Shown piece after piece: positions 33,001-42,158 of a stretch of 54,590 nt of DNA. The DNA lies in the IMG/VR virus record IMGVR_UViG_3300006752_000035, positions 1-54,590 of that record; one strand, written 5' to 3'. The translations under genes were made by a program, and so were the position numbers. The notes under the pieces were generated by a model. The model had not been told where the DNA came from. It saw only the letters and a program-made list of their open reading frames with translations, and searched no databases. Position 1 is the stretch's first letter. The number at the start of each line of letters is the position of its first letter. This DNA is from a virus.

Positions 33001-35799
33001 ATACAAGCAACAACAGCAAATGGTACTCCAGGAAGTAAGTATCCTCCACAAGCAGGGCCAGACGGTACTACAGGTGCTATAACACAAGCACAGGTTGCAG
33101 CAGCAACTTACGGGCAGAAAGCTAAAATTGATACAATCTTTAGTGTATATAATAAGTATATGGGCTACTTAATTAGTCAAAGTTTAGTATATGATGCAGC
33201 AGACTATGTAAATGCAGAAAAAGGATTTTCATATGCAGATGCACAAGCATACGAAGATATTCTTAAGTTTAAGTGTTTACGTGATGTTAAGTATGTTGTA
33301 AATGGTTATGCTAGTGATTTACAGTACGGTGGTAATGCAGCAACAACTTACAATGCTAAAAAATATTACTCCGATGGAGAAATTAAAGTTTATTCACAAA
33401 CTAATGATAGTGGCGTAGTTGCAGAAGTTGACAGACACAAATACTTATTATGGTTGTTAACAGGACAGCAACCAGGTACAGTATTTTCTGGTAGTAATCC
33501 AACATTTACATTAGCTAACTATACGGACGTATGTACACTCTTTGGATTAAGCGATACACAGAAAACAAGAATTACAGACCTAGCAAAAATTATTGTTAAT
33601 AACTTTACAACTGAGTACACTGGCGCAGTAGAATTTGGCAGCGCAGGACAGTTTGGTGATTTAGTTATTTTACGTGACGGATTAATAATGGTTCACGGAG
33701 CAGTATATGATCCATCATTATTGAAGAAAAAGGTTAAGGCTGTCGCAAAACTAGATGTAGATAATAATGCTATTGCGTATGCAGGAGAAGCAGTTATTAT
33801 AGGTTCTTACGTAAACTACTATGGCGATTGCCCAGACTTAATTGATGGTAAGACATACTTTGTTGCAAATGTAACAGGACCTAAGGGAACTGTAATACAA
33901 TTAAGAGATCCAACAGTAGCAGGATTTAACGAGTTTGATGTTAATCCTGATGATGATGTTATTGATATTACAGCAACCGGCGATGGACCGCATTACATTG
34001 AAACTCCAGTTCCATTCATTGTACCAAAAGAATACGAAGATGTTGACCCGGCTTGGCCATTAGGTACTAGACGTTATGACGGTATGTTCCCATACTTGTA
34101 TACTGATACAGGAACATTGCCTGCAGATGCTAACTCTGTTACAGCAGGATTTATTGATACTGCTATTGATACAGTATCAGATCCGTCTAATCTAAGAACA
34201 CAAATTGACGCTATCAACTTTAAATATAAAACATGGTGTCGTGATAATGTAGATCCAACGTACTATTCAGTATACGAATACAGAGTAGGTAGAACACGTT
34301 TTAGTGGCGATGCTCTAGACGGATTGACACGTACAGCAGTTTACTCAGATAATGTACTTGACAAACGTGCAGGTTCTGTATTTAGAAACGGTGATGTAGC
34401 AGCAGAACAAACATCAGTTTGGGACTTTGACTTTAGTAAGGTTACCATGCTTAAAGTTGAATTTAGTTGGTATGGTGCTGTTGGTGCATTGTTCTTAGCA
34501 TATGTTCCAGTAGCTAACGGAGATGCACGTTGGGTAAGAGTACACCATTTACGTTGTTCAAATCAGTTGAAGATATCTTCATTAGGTAATGCTACACTTC
34601 CAATTACATATCTAGTATATGGTGGCGGAAGTGAAAATAGATTTGGAACTCCAAATGCAAACAGACTTGCTAACCCATACGGTGGCTATTCAGAGTTCCT
34701 TGTTAAGTATGGTGCTTCTTACTATATTGACGGTGGTGATAGAGGTACAGTAAGATTGTTTAATCATAGTTCAGATACACCAACTGACGTATACGGTTCA
34801 AAATATAGACTAGGTGTTGATAGTGCTAATGCTACTGATCCAGTATCACCTTACATTACAATTACAAACCTTGATCCAGACACTACAGGTAATGCATCAC
34901 CAGAAATAAGCACTTTTTATGTAGGCGCACAAATTATTACTGGTAACTCGCAAGACCAAAATGTTAAAGTTATTTGGATAGATCAAGCAACTAGCAAACT
35001 ATATTTAAATAAGCCAATTAGCCAAGTTAATGCACTCAGCATTATTGTTAATAGACCAGCATTAATATACGGATTAAAAACTAAAGACAACATTGTATCA
35101 GGTGATGGCGATGATGTACGTAACCGTGTACAGGTATATCCAACACGTTTAAGTGTCGGATCATCAGGTTCTGTAAATGCTAAACTAACATTATTAAAAA
35201 CACCAATATTCCAACCTAGTGTTCAAACAGTTGGAACAATAAGTGTTACAGCAGAATCAGATATAAATGTTAGCTATCAACTTCCAATAGACAATATAAC
35301 GTACTTAAAAGAAAACGGTAACTTTGTATATGGATGGTTCTTAGCAAGTCTTAATGGCAGTGAAACATTATTTAATGTGTTAGGTAGACTAGAAAAAGAA
35401 AATGACGCATATCATTTTTATCCAACAGAAATATATAACGGTACTTTGGTTATTGCTAGTGGCGCAACATTCTTAAAAGATGGAGTGTTTGATCCACAAG
35501 GTAATACACTACTTCCAAATGAAACTACATTTGAAAAAGAACGTTTAAGTTCTGTAGAAGTAGCACTTACATCACAAACACCAATTCCAGGAACTGGTAT
35601 ATCGTTAGCAAGTTACTATATTGCACCAGGTGCAGAAGAATTTGATTTAGCAACATATTTTGATTATAATAAGGAGTATATAAGTTATCCACTTACAGAC
35701 GAGATTGCAACGCTTTGGTTAGCAACATACAGTAGCCAAACAAATACTGCAAGTGAACAGGTTTCGTTAAGTGCCAGCTTTACATGGGAGGAGCAATAA
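30028..35799 (+). CDS. Large virion protein with tandem CxRD repeats (1923 aa)
   Basis: A 1923-residue structural protein. Its N- and C-terminal parts match the next protein (35803): LGIPRSEVALGIFADVNTY; RYQPGRVSAATFG; KVEFSWYGAVGALFLAYVPV; KYGASYYIDGGD. Inserted between them (about residues 270-1215) are repeats. Two long units begin CHRDVGYFLDGAAFD and CTRDLEYILEGVGYD (30850 and 31540, 230 residues apart). Each contains NFLKGITYTNPTSG-like and CERDVLFAVQAVAYD...YGGN blocks. Two shorter CLRD blocks follow near 32770 and 33280. The protein is probably a baseplate or fibre component enlarged by duplication. Function at residue level unknown. Confidence 0.85.
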   Translation: MSSLNNINNNASVVNVGRTTPVTPGAQPAAKSIPVVVATDQTAIPVVEQNKIQSEVALSLLGIPRSEVALGIFADVNTYDVNPTEWSTEPAEYSELSPTLPQYTGIGGTLGWGIKHLPEESGAMVTAPPDETAILTSKRFFRYQPGRVSAATFGIKSSSYQGEVLGTEQRPQVRNPGVNKYGIFDKFDGYYWETSDTGQGDQFRVVRRTQSIIRVNPLPFGNQAGEQLEDHALGGKPPAQEASDYNQFPTATKYLNENRFDLIAKSVIQNEAVKCHRDVGYFLDGAAFDITLGTNYNAVFQGLAEANSNEYQDDNTLPVEVTTAITNTRTEVKGLDDVNTVGDAAVDVYFDKIEAICVDAGTKVDYSSATQTEQINFLKGITYTNPTSGATAGQIAAKDAILANLDFLTEEVNVFINNYYSSHTGQIEAKCERDVLFAVQAVAYDILYGGNSATHDAARFFFYDGFGKSDQTLAVTDQTVLAYKHLKGVIDDVILGQAYAPQARCTRDLEYILEGVGYDMTLGTNYHATFLGLAESNSSEYPEDSSATVSSADGNVTAPWARVVGAINETETQAKQLVALSGGNDPAAIAAIDTFYDNLRAISVNNNTRVEYYSTTQQKQINFLKGITFTNPTSGRTASQLAAKDKIQANYDFLAAEINAWVAQEYPNSKHPVAKCTRDVLFIANAVAHDMCYGGNFATVEATEFFFYEDFAQTSDIHKNQTVAAYERLVEIIGDIVEGTAITRSFGNTEVQVTSGTDADIAEGAAVEALVQIVVDAIDADNDTGLPAVVNPDTSWADSGLTTAKGSIDSGANGLATAASTNAYAGYTQNSESQNTSNTATIAEAKKATDLMAIILGVIKEGDIIKSLPGNRDVPDRSWRGAGDLTTAADAIIEAKQTILDTVAPITLSSTDDVKCLRDLEFAIDAYIDDLRWGGNAHTITNATTYQTAVLADAEREGETHYYFRYVLRDALYKIDEQEARDKLAELAGYHIQATTANGTPGSKYPPQAGPDGTTGAITQAQVAAATYGQKAKIDTIFSVYNKYMGYLISQSLVYDAADYVNAEKGFSYADAQAYEDILKFKCLRDVKYVVNGYASDLQYGGNAATTYNAKKYYSDGEIKVYSQTNDSGVVAEVDRHKYLLWLLTGQQPGTVFSGSNPTFTLANYTDVCTLFGLSDTQKTRITDLAKIIVNNFTTEYTGAVEFGSAGQFGDLVILRDGLIMVHGAVYDPSLLKKKVKAVAKLDVDNNAIAYAGEAVIIGSYVNYYGDCPDLIDGKTYFVANVTGPKGTVIQLRDPTVAGFNEFDVNPDDDVIDITATGDGPHYIETPVPFIVPKEYEDVDPAWPLGTRRYDGMFPYLYTDTGTLPADANSVTAGFIDTAIDTVSDPSNLRTQIDAINFKYKTWCRDNVDPTYYSVYEYRVGRTRFSGDALDGLTRTAVYSDNVLDKRAGSVFRNGDVAAEQTSVWDFDFSKVTMLKVEFSWYGAVGALFLAYVPVANGDARWVRVHHLRCSNQLKISSLGNATLPITYLVYGGGSENRFGTPNANRLANPYGGYSEFLVKYGASYYIDGGDRGTVRLFNHSSDTPTDVYGSKYRLGVDSANATDPVSPYITITNLDPDTTGNASPEISTFYVGAQIITGNSQDQNVKVIWIDQATSKLYLNKPISQVNALSIIVNRPALIYGLKTKDNIVSGDGDDVRNRVQVYPTRLSVGSSGSVNAKLTLLKTPIFQPSVQTVGTISVTAESDINVSYQLPIDNITYLKENGNFVYGWFLASLNGSETLFNVLGRLEKENDAYHFYPTEIYNGTLVIASGATFLKDGVFDPQGNTLLPNETTFEKERLSSVEVALTSQTPIPGTGISLASYYIAPGAEEFDLATYFDYNKEYISYPLTDEIATLWLATYSSQTNTASEQVSLSASFTWEEQ
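30850..32270 (+). repeat. Tandem in-frame protein repeat (two units, ~230-245 codons)
   Basis: Unit 1 starts at the Cys codon at 30850 and unit 2 at 31540, 690 bases apart. Matching blocks are TLGTNYNAVFQGLAEANSNEY / TLGTNYHATFLGLAESNSSEY and CERDVLF / CTRDVLF (31318 and 32053). The protein is similar but the DNA has diverged, so the duplication is old. Confidence 0.75.
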
Positions 35800-35802
35800 T
35801 CC

Positions 35803-38800
35803 ATGCCTCAAATTAAGATAGGTCATGACATTATACCGATACCAACGGTTAAGACACTTGTTCCTCTTTACGATATTGTTCAAGGTGTTCCGTTACGAGA
35901 CAGTAACGGAAACATTCTTGTAACTGAAGAAGAAGGTCCGGTTGAAGCGTTATCCAAAGCAGAAAACTCGTTAAGTGTAGTTGTAAATAACGAAGCCGAA
36001 ACCACAGCGTTAGGTATTGAAGAAATATTTGCTGAAAGTTCAGAAGTTAGTACAACACTATTAGGCATACCAAGAGCCGAAGTTCAATTAAGTTTATTTT
36101 CAGATGTATCAACATACGGACGTAATCCAGAAGAATGGGAATTCTATCAGTTCAATGGCGTAAGTGGTAGGCCACCAGGTTGGTATAGACGTAATAATAG
36201 AATCTATGGAGATCACTATTACACACGTTTAGTTGAAAATATTAACGAGCAAGCTCTAACTATTGAAAGTTTTCCAGTAGCATATACTTCACCAAGTGGT
36301 CCAAAATTTCCTAACTATAATGTCCAGCAATGGAATAGATATGTAAAATTTATTGAACTAGGAAACATAATGTGGCAAGAGTTTATATCACAGTATCCAG
36401 ACTTCACTAAAGAAACTTTCTTAGATCCTACATTAGTTTACGAACAAGATAATGAAATTATGTATCCAGAAGATGATGAGCAACTTGGATATGATCTTGT
36501 AGAAACGTGGTGCCAGGCTTGGATGCAAATGCGAGACAGTTTGTTATTACATCCTGCTACAGGCAAGCCTATTAAATTTCCTAGTGGTTATGATGCAACA
36601 AATACTCGTCCGGGAGCAACTAGTACTAATAAGTATTACGGTCAATTAACAAGTAAAAAAGCATATCGATATCAGCCAGGGCGTATATCAGGATTTACAT
36701 ACGGATTCCGTTGTTCACGTGATGAAGCATCATTAGAAAACATTGTAGAATGGGGCATTGGTAATCCAACAGATCAATACGTATTTCAAATCAGAGGTCC
36801 ACAGTTTAACATTGTAAGAAGATCAACTGTAAGATTACCAGACGAAGTTTTAAGTAATATGGGTTTTCAACCCGAAGATCAAAAAGTTGTAGCATCTAGA
36901 GAACCGTTTGTTGATGATGAGTTTTTTGAATTAGTTATTCAACGAGAATTTTTTAATGGTGATCCATTAAACGGTAACGGCCTAAGTGGTTACTTACTTG
37001 ATCCAACTAAAGTTACTATGTATAAAATTGAATTTGGTTGGTATGGAGCAATTGGTGCTAAGTTTTATGCTTATGTTCCAGTACAAAATGGTGATGCACG
37101 TTGGGTACTTATTCATACAATAGTAATTGAAAATCAATTAGGCGAACCGTGCTTACAAGATCCTTACTTTAAATTTTTGTACTTACAAGATATAAATGAT
37201 ACTTCAAGTGTTAGAACACCGCAATACTTGTATAAGTATGGTGCTTCGTGTTACATTGATGGTGGCGACAACTCAGCTGGTAAGTTTTATACGTATTCTG
37301 CAGAAGATAAACCAGTTAACTCTGCAAGAGACAACAGTATTTTAGGAGTGTATCCTAAACAAGTTATTAAAAACTCAGACGGATATGAAAAACCTAATAA
37401 GAAAAATGTTTATCCTGTAGATTTAAAAGTTGATGCACAACAGCTAACACAATTAGAAGTTAGAGAAATTGACGGATGCCCGGGCTTTGGACATCATTAT
37501 TCACCAAGTTTAAAAGCAAAACAGTCTGGACAAATTAGAAGTATTAATATTGACTCGTCTGGACAAAACTTTACTATTAATCCACAAGACGCAGTAGCAA
37601 TAACAGGAATTACCAAAGACAGTTATGCAACAGTAACTACAGCAACAGCACATGGGTATTTCTCGCAACAAAAAGTTACTATTGAAAACGTAGTTGGAAT
37701 GACCGAAGTTAACGACTACGAGTTTTATGTATATGTGTTTAGCGATACTACATATGGTCTTTATACTGATTCTAACTTAACTATTCCAGTTGACAGTAGT
37801 TTATATGGCACATACGTAAGCGGCGGTGATTCATTAGGTAATCCTATACTTAGAGCTATTGACGATGATGCTAAACTCATCAACGAAGGTATTTGGAGTA
37901 CATATGTTAATGCACAAGGTGAAGACGGCGGAACATTCCAAAGACGAGGACTAGAAGGAACCTATATTAAATCACCAGATGTGCTTCCACAAGAAGTAAG
38001 AATTTACGGTGGCACCGAAGGTGTAGTTGAATTAACTACTGTTGACAAAACGGCAGTTAGATTTTCAACATATTATAATGCTATAGCCGGCGCAACATAT
38101 CCTATTACAGGTAATGCATTTGATGTTAACTATTTAAATCCTGTTAACAGAGAAAGTACAGGACAATGGTGCGAATATTTAATAGGTGTAACAGAGAAAA
38201 AACCAATATTAGTATCTGAACAAAATCCACAAGGTACTCCAATTGAAAAATTAAAATTCCAAAGAAAAGATGGAGTAACAAACGACGATCCAAATTTACA
38301 AGATGTATTGTTTATAGAATTTACCCACTCTTCTATATACCGAGATAGAGACGGTAATGAACAGGCAGAAGGCGATTCGCCAGCAGGTGTGAAATTAGAT
38401 CTTGATTATAGACTTCCAAGACCTGCAGGAGCAGATAGTGGCGTTTGTAGCGGAGTGTCTATTGTAATTGAAGATAGGCTTGCATATGATGTTGGCTATA
38501 CAACCGCAAATCCAATTACTGGTGCCACAGACGGGCATTATATTATTTGGGAAAGTGAGCCAAGTGCATTGCTAGGTAACTTTAGTCTTATAGGCGGCGA
38601 GTTTGGTATTGACGATACATCTAGTGGTTTGTTCTTTACAGGCGAAATAAACAGCTACATAGCAAACGTACAAAGTCAAGCATTAGCATACTATGCTCCA
38701 ATTACTGGTGATCCTCAAAGCGCATCATTTACATTAAAATTGAGTCCAATTAGAATTCAAGATAGAGCAACTACAGGTGACCCTGTTAAGAACGAAATTA

Positions 38801-39258
38801 AATTACAAATTTTTAGTTTCCAACCCAAGCCATTATATTGCACTATATGGCTACGAGATAATGCTGATGTAAATAACATTACTATCACAGAATATATTAA
38901 TAGCACTACTAGAGCGTTTAGTCCAGAGTGGCTTACTAACGACGGTGTTGATGTTGTTACATCTGGAAGCTCACTAACTAATGTGCCTGCTGCAAATTAT
39001 CTTGAAAAAGAAAGATTGGCTAGTACTAGTGTTGATATACAAAATGTTCAACCTTTGCGACCAGGTACACTAAAAGATACTATATATGTTGCTCCGAATA
39101 AAAGTAATTCGTTTAAACTTGATAGCGTTTATGGACCAGATAGAACAACCATTTCGCCAGGAGTGTTAAATACAACAGCAACTTTCGTTACAGCAAGAAG
39201 TTTAGAAAATAATGATGAAAATCTTGTAAGCGTAAGTATTACAACTAAGGAAGCATAA
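35803..39258 (+). CDS. Large virion protein, paralogue of the 1923-aa protein (1151 aa)
   Basis: A 1151-residue structural protein. It shares with its upstream neighbour the blocks LLGIPRAEVQLSLFSDVSTYG, KKAYRYQPGRISGFTYGF, TMYKIEFGWYGAIGAKFYAYVPV, NGDARWVLIH and KYGASCYIDGGD, but lacks the CxRD insertion. The two therefore represent a duplicated pair, one of which gained about 900 residues. The C-terminal third holds beta-rich segments. It starts four bases after the previous stop and is likely part of the same appendage or baseplate assembly. Confidence 0.83.
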   Translation: MPQIKIGHDIIPIPTVKTLVPLYDIVQGVPLRDSNGNILVTEEEGPVEALSKAENSLSVVVNNEAETTALGIEEIFAESSEVSTTLLGIPRAEVQLSLFSDVSTYGRNPEEWEFYQFNGVSGRPPGWYRRNNRIYGDHYYTRLVENINEQALTIESFPVAYTSPSGPKFPNYNVQQWNRYVKFIELGNIMWQEFISQYPDFTKETFLDPTLVYEQDNEIMYPEDDEQLGYDLVETWCQAWMQMRDSLLLHPATGKPIKFPSGYDATNTRPGATSTNKYYGQLTSKKAYRYQPGRISGFTYGFRCSRDEASLENIVEWGIGNPTDQYVFQIRGPQFNIVRRSTVRLPDEVLSNMGFQPEDQKVVASREPFVDDEFFELVIQREFFNGDPLNGNGLSGYLLDPTKVTMYKIEFGWYGAIGAKFYAYVPVQNGDARWVLIHTIVIENQLGEPCLQDPYFKFLYLQDINDTSSVRTPQYLYKYGASCYIDGGDNSAGKFYTYSAEDKPVNSARDNSILGVYPKQVIKNSDGYEKPNKKNVYPVDLKVDAQQLTQLEVREIDGCPGFGHHYSPSLKAKQSGQIRSINIDSSGQNFTINPQDAVAITGITKDSYATVTTATAHGYFSQQKVTIENVVGMTEVNDYEFYVYVFSDTTYGLYTDSNLTIPVDSSLYGTYVSGGDSLGNPILRAIDDDAKLINEGIWSTYVNAQGEDGGTFQRRGLEGTYIKSPDVLPQEVRIYGGTEGVVELTTVDKTAVRFSTYYNAIAGATYPITGNAFDVNYLNPVNRESTGQWCEYLIGVTEKKPILVSEQNPQGTPIEKLKFQRKDGVTNDDPNLQDVLFIEFTHSSIYRDRDGNEQAEGDSPAGVKLDLDYRLPRPAGADSGVCSGVSIVIEDRLAYDVGYTTANPITGATDGHYIIWESEPSALLGNFSLIGGEFGIDDTSSGLFFTGEINSYIANVQSQALAYYAPITGDPQSASFTLKLSPIRIQDRATTGDPVKNEIKLQIFSFQPKPLYCTIWLRDNADVNNITITEYINSTTRAFSPEWLTNDGVDVVTSGSSLTNVPAANYLEKERLASTSVDIQNVQPLRPGTLKDTIYVAPNKSNSFKLDSVYGPDRTTISPGVLNTTATFVTARSLENNDENLVSVSITTKEA

Positions 39259-39262
39259 ACAG

Positions 39263-42157
39263 ATGGCAATCCAAGGCGATTTAAAATTTGGTCTTAACGT
39301 AAACCGTAACTTAGCGGATGTAGTCAATAGTACCGAAGCACTATCAAATATTGGTGTAGACATAAAAGACTTAGATGTTATTCGTGACGCTGCTGGTACA
39401 TTAGGTATTACCTCAGACGATGTTAGAGCATTAAGCGGGTTGAATGTTTCTCTACAAACGTACTTAACTAAATTATACACTGATACGCAACAATATGCAA
39501 GTATTATTGAACAAACAGCAGGTACCACAGAACCACTAAAAGGAAACCTAACAATTAACGGACAGTTAGGTGCATCTAGTATTAAATATCAGTACATTGA
39601 TAATGAAGACGATACAACATTAAAATATGCAGATATTTCTACCAGTCGTATATCTAGTTGGAGCTCACCAGACAGTCCTAACTCTACTGAAATTAGTCCG
39701 ATTTTCTACGGTGGCGCAGTTGAAATAGACGGACCAGTAATAACAGGTGAAATTGAATTATTAGAACCTGCTATTGAAGTAAGATTTAGAGACTCAGAAG
39801 TACCAACACATAAAATTGAAGTAGAAGTTAACGGTAGTACTATATACTTTTATGCTATGAAAGGCATTCCGCTAGTATTCAAAGGATTCTTTAGAAACTT
39901 TAATAGTGATCTAAGACTAAATTCAGCAGGCGCAGTTAGTTGGAGAGTTGTAAATAATACAGCATCCTACTTAACTAGAGAATATGAAAACGTAGGCGGG
40001 TCAAATACAACTAGAAGTTATTTAAGATATCGTGATACTAGGGCATCTAGTAAAGATATTGAAATTTATCATAATCCAAATAACATTCGTACATTGCCGC
40101 TAAATGCAGTTGGAATAGAAAAATTACCTCTTGCAAGTTTAGAAGGTCTACAGTATCTATACATATATAGAAACTTAATTAAGACAATGCCAGACTTTAC
40201 TGTCTTTTCACCTAATCTGTTGTTACTAGATATACGTGAAAATAACTTAACATTAAGTGCAGACGCAAATTTAAGATCGTTTAATCAAGCAGTGGTTGAC
40301 AGCATTCCTAAGTCTGTAACTGAAATACGTTTTGGAAATACTTTTAATGGTTCTATAACAGGAAATCTTCGTCCAGATACTATTACTGACGGTAATCTTA
40401 TTTTAGGTAGACAATATACTGTAATAAGCATAAACGACGATCAAGGAGGAGCCGACTCTAATTTTGTAAATGTTGGCGCTGGTTCAAGTGCGTTATATCA
40501 AATATTTACAGCAACAGGTACAGATGCAGGCGGCACTGGAACTGTTGCAGATATGACAACAGGACTACCGAAACTAGTAACAATGAATTTAAATAGTCAT
40601 AGTAGAGGCGGCCCGAGAACATTCTTTGGTAGAGATAGTTTGGACCCAGATGGTAACTTACCTGAGGTACATATTACTTGTAAAAATTATTATGCATATA
40701 GAAATGCTTTTGATACGCTTCCTGAAAGTATAATGGCACTACCAAATTTAAGAATTATAAACATTTATGCTAATAGCATATCACAGGGAAATTTTAGAAT
40801 TGACAGTGACGATATAGACTATGTCAATATTGGTAATAATCAAAGTATTAATAATCCAAACCTAACAGGTAAAGAGAAGATAAGAAACTTTTATAATCAC
40901 TACAGTCGAGGAGAAGGGTTAGAGGACAACGGACTTCTGTATACACAAGCTGGTGATTATAAATTTACTAACTGTAGTAGTTTACAAAGAATTTATTGCT
41001 ATAGTAATAGATTTTACGGTCCAGTAAGTAAATTTAGCGGCAACAATGCTCTTTACCAATTTGAGTCACGTTATAGTCGTATAACAGGTGGCAGATTAAT
41101 TACTGCAAATCAAATGGAAGACGGCAAAGAGTATTATATCTGGTTCAATCCAGAACTTCAAACAGACGATATTATATTAAATCAATATTATGAAATTGTT
41201 GCAAACGATGATTTTGACTTTACAACATTAGGCGCACTTAATAATAATGTAGGAACAACATTTGAAGCTACGTCAATTACTGCTTCAGTCGCAGCAATTG
41301 CTAGAGTAAGATTAGATTTTACTTCAGTTGGTGCTACAACTAATGTTAAATATTCTACATTTACAGCAGACTTGACTAATAATTTTATTAATAATTCTTT
41401 TGCAAAAGTAGTAGACAAGCAATATGTACTATTTGACGATCTATTTGACGACTGTAAGGATACTATGCAATATTTTAGAATGAGTAGTTCTAGTTTATTC
41501 AATGCTCCATTACATCCTGATTTGTTTAGTAAAACATATAATATGCGTGGTATGGAAATACGTAGCTTCAACAGAGGAGTATCAGGTAATATTCCAAGTC
41601 TTGCATCAATGCAACGTTTAAGATACATTGTATTTTTACAGAATAACTTTACAGGACCAGTTCCGAGTTTGTTTAATAACCCTAGTGTTTATTATGTTCA
41701 TTTGTATCAAAATTTACTTACTGGCAGTGTGCCTCAAATTGAAAGTACTGAGCTAAGATATCTATACTTACATCGTAATCAATTAACTGGATTCAACGGG
41801 CTTAATTGTCCAAATATACTAAGAGTGTTTATAAGTTATAATCAAATAACTGGTAATGTGCCTGACATGAATAACTTAGAAAAATGTTATGACTTGTATA
41901 TGAATAATAACTTATTCAGTGGTTACACAGTCGGCGCAATTGTTGGTATGAGAGGATTGAGAAGATTAGATTTAAGTAATAATCCAACATTAACAGGACA
42001 ATCAGTAAATGACATTATTAGTGATGCTGTCCTAAATTATGAAAACAATCCAAGAGGCGGTGTGAGTATTAACTTAGCAAACACTGCAACAGTAACAGGC
42101 GAAGCTGTAGAACAATTGGAGTTCTTAAGAGCAGCTGGCTGGAATATAAGGAACTAA
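39263..42157 (+). CDS. Virion protein with leucine-rich repeats (964 aa)
   Basis: A 964-residue structural protein. The N-terminus (FGLNVNRNLADVVNSTEALSNIG) matches the docking region of the minus-strand 776-aa protein. The C-terminal part contains at least six leucine-rich repeats of the LxxLxLxxNxLTGxVP type: YIVFLQNNFTGPVP, YVHLYQNLLTGSVP, YLYLHRNQLTG, VFISYNQITGNVP, LYMNNNLFSG, LDLSNNPTLTG. More degenerate repeats are near residues 285-335. Two small GTT-type beta modules (about 378-435 and 636-690) interrupt it. LRR domains bind proteins or glycans, so a receptor-binding role is likely but inferred. Few phage fibres are known with this repeat. Confidence 0.85.
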   Translation: MAIQGDLKFGLNVNRNLADVVNSTEALSNIGVDIKDLDVIRDAAGTLGITSDDVRALSGLNVSLQTYLTKLYTDTQQYASIIEQTAGTTEPLKGNLTINGQLGASSIKYQYIDNEDDTTLKYADISTSRISSWSSPDSPNSTEISPIFYGGAVEIDGPVITGEIELLEPAIEVRFRDSEVPTHKIEVEVNGSTIYFYAMKGIPLVFKGFFRNFNSDLRLNSAGAVSWRVVNNTASYLTREYENVGGSNTTRSYLRYRDTRASSKDIEIYHNPNNIRTLPLNAVGIEKLPLASLEGLQYLYIYRNLIKTMPDFTVFSPNLLLLDIRENNLTLSADANLRSFNQAVVDSIPKSVTEIRFGNTFNGSITGNLRPDTITDGNLILGRQYTVISINDDQGGADSNFVNVGAGSSALYQIFTATGTDAGGTGTVADMTTGLPKLVTMNLNSHSRGGPRTFFGRDSLDPDGNLPEVHITCKNYYAYRNAFDTLPESIMALPNLRIINIYANSISQGNFRIDSDDIDYVNIGNNQSINNPNLTGKEKIRNFYNHYSRGEGLEDNGLLYTQAGDYKFTNCSSLQRIYCYSNRFYGPVSKFSGNNALYQFESRYSRITGGRLITANQMEDGKEYYIWFNPELQTDDIILNQYYEIVANDDFDFTTLGALNNNVGTTFEATSITASVAAIARVRLDFTSVGATTNVKYSTFTADLTNNFINNSFAKVVDKQYVLFDDLFDDCKDTMQYFRMSSSSLFNAPLHPDLFSKTYNMRGMEIRSFNRGVSGNIPSLASMQRLRYIVFLQNNFTGPVPSLFNNPSVYYVHLYQNLLTGSVPQIESTELRYLYLHRNQLTGFNGLNCPNILRVFISYNQITGNVPDMNNLEKCYDLYMNNNLFSGYTVGAIVGMRGLRRLDLSNNPTLTGQSVNDIISDAVLNYENNPRGGVSINLANTATVTGEAVEQLEFLRAAGWNIRN
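41609..42030 (+). repeat. Leucine-rich repeat block in the 964-aa protein
   Basis: Six consecutive repeats of about 20-24 residues with consensus LxxLxLxxNxLTGxVPx. This is the variant typical of plant and bacterial surface LRR proteins. Codons differ between repeats, so the array is old or under selection. Confidence 0.8.
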
Positions 42158-42158
42158 T

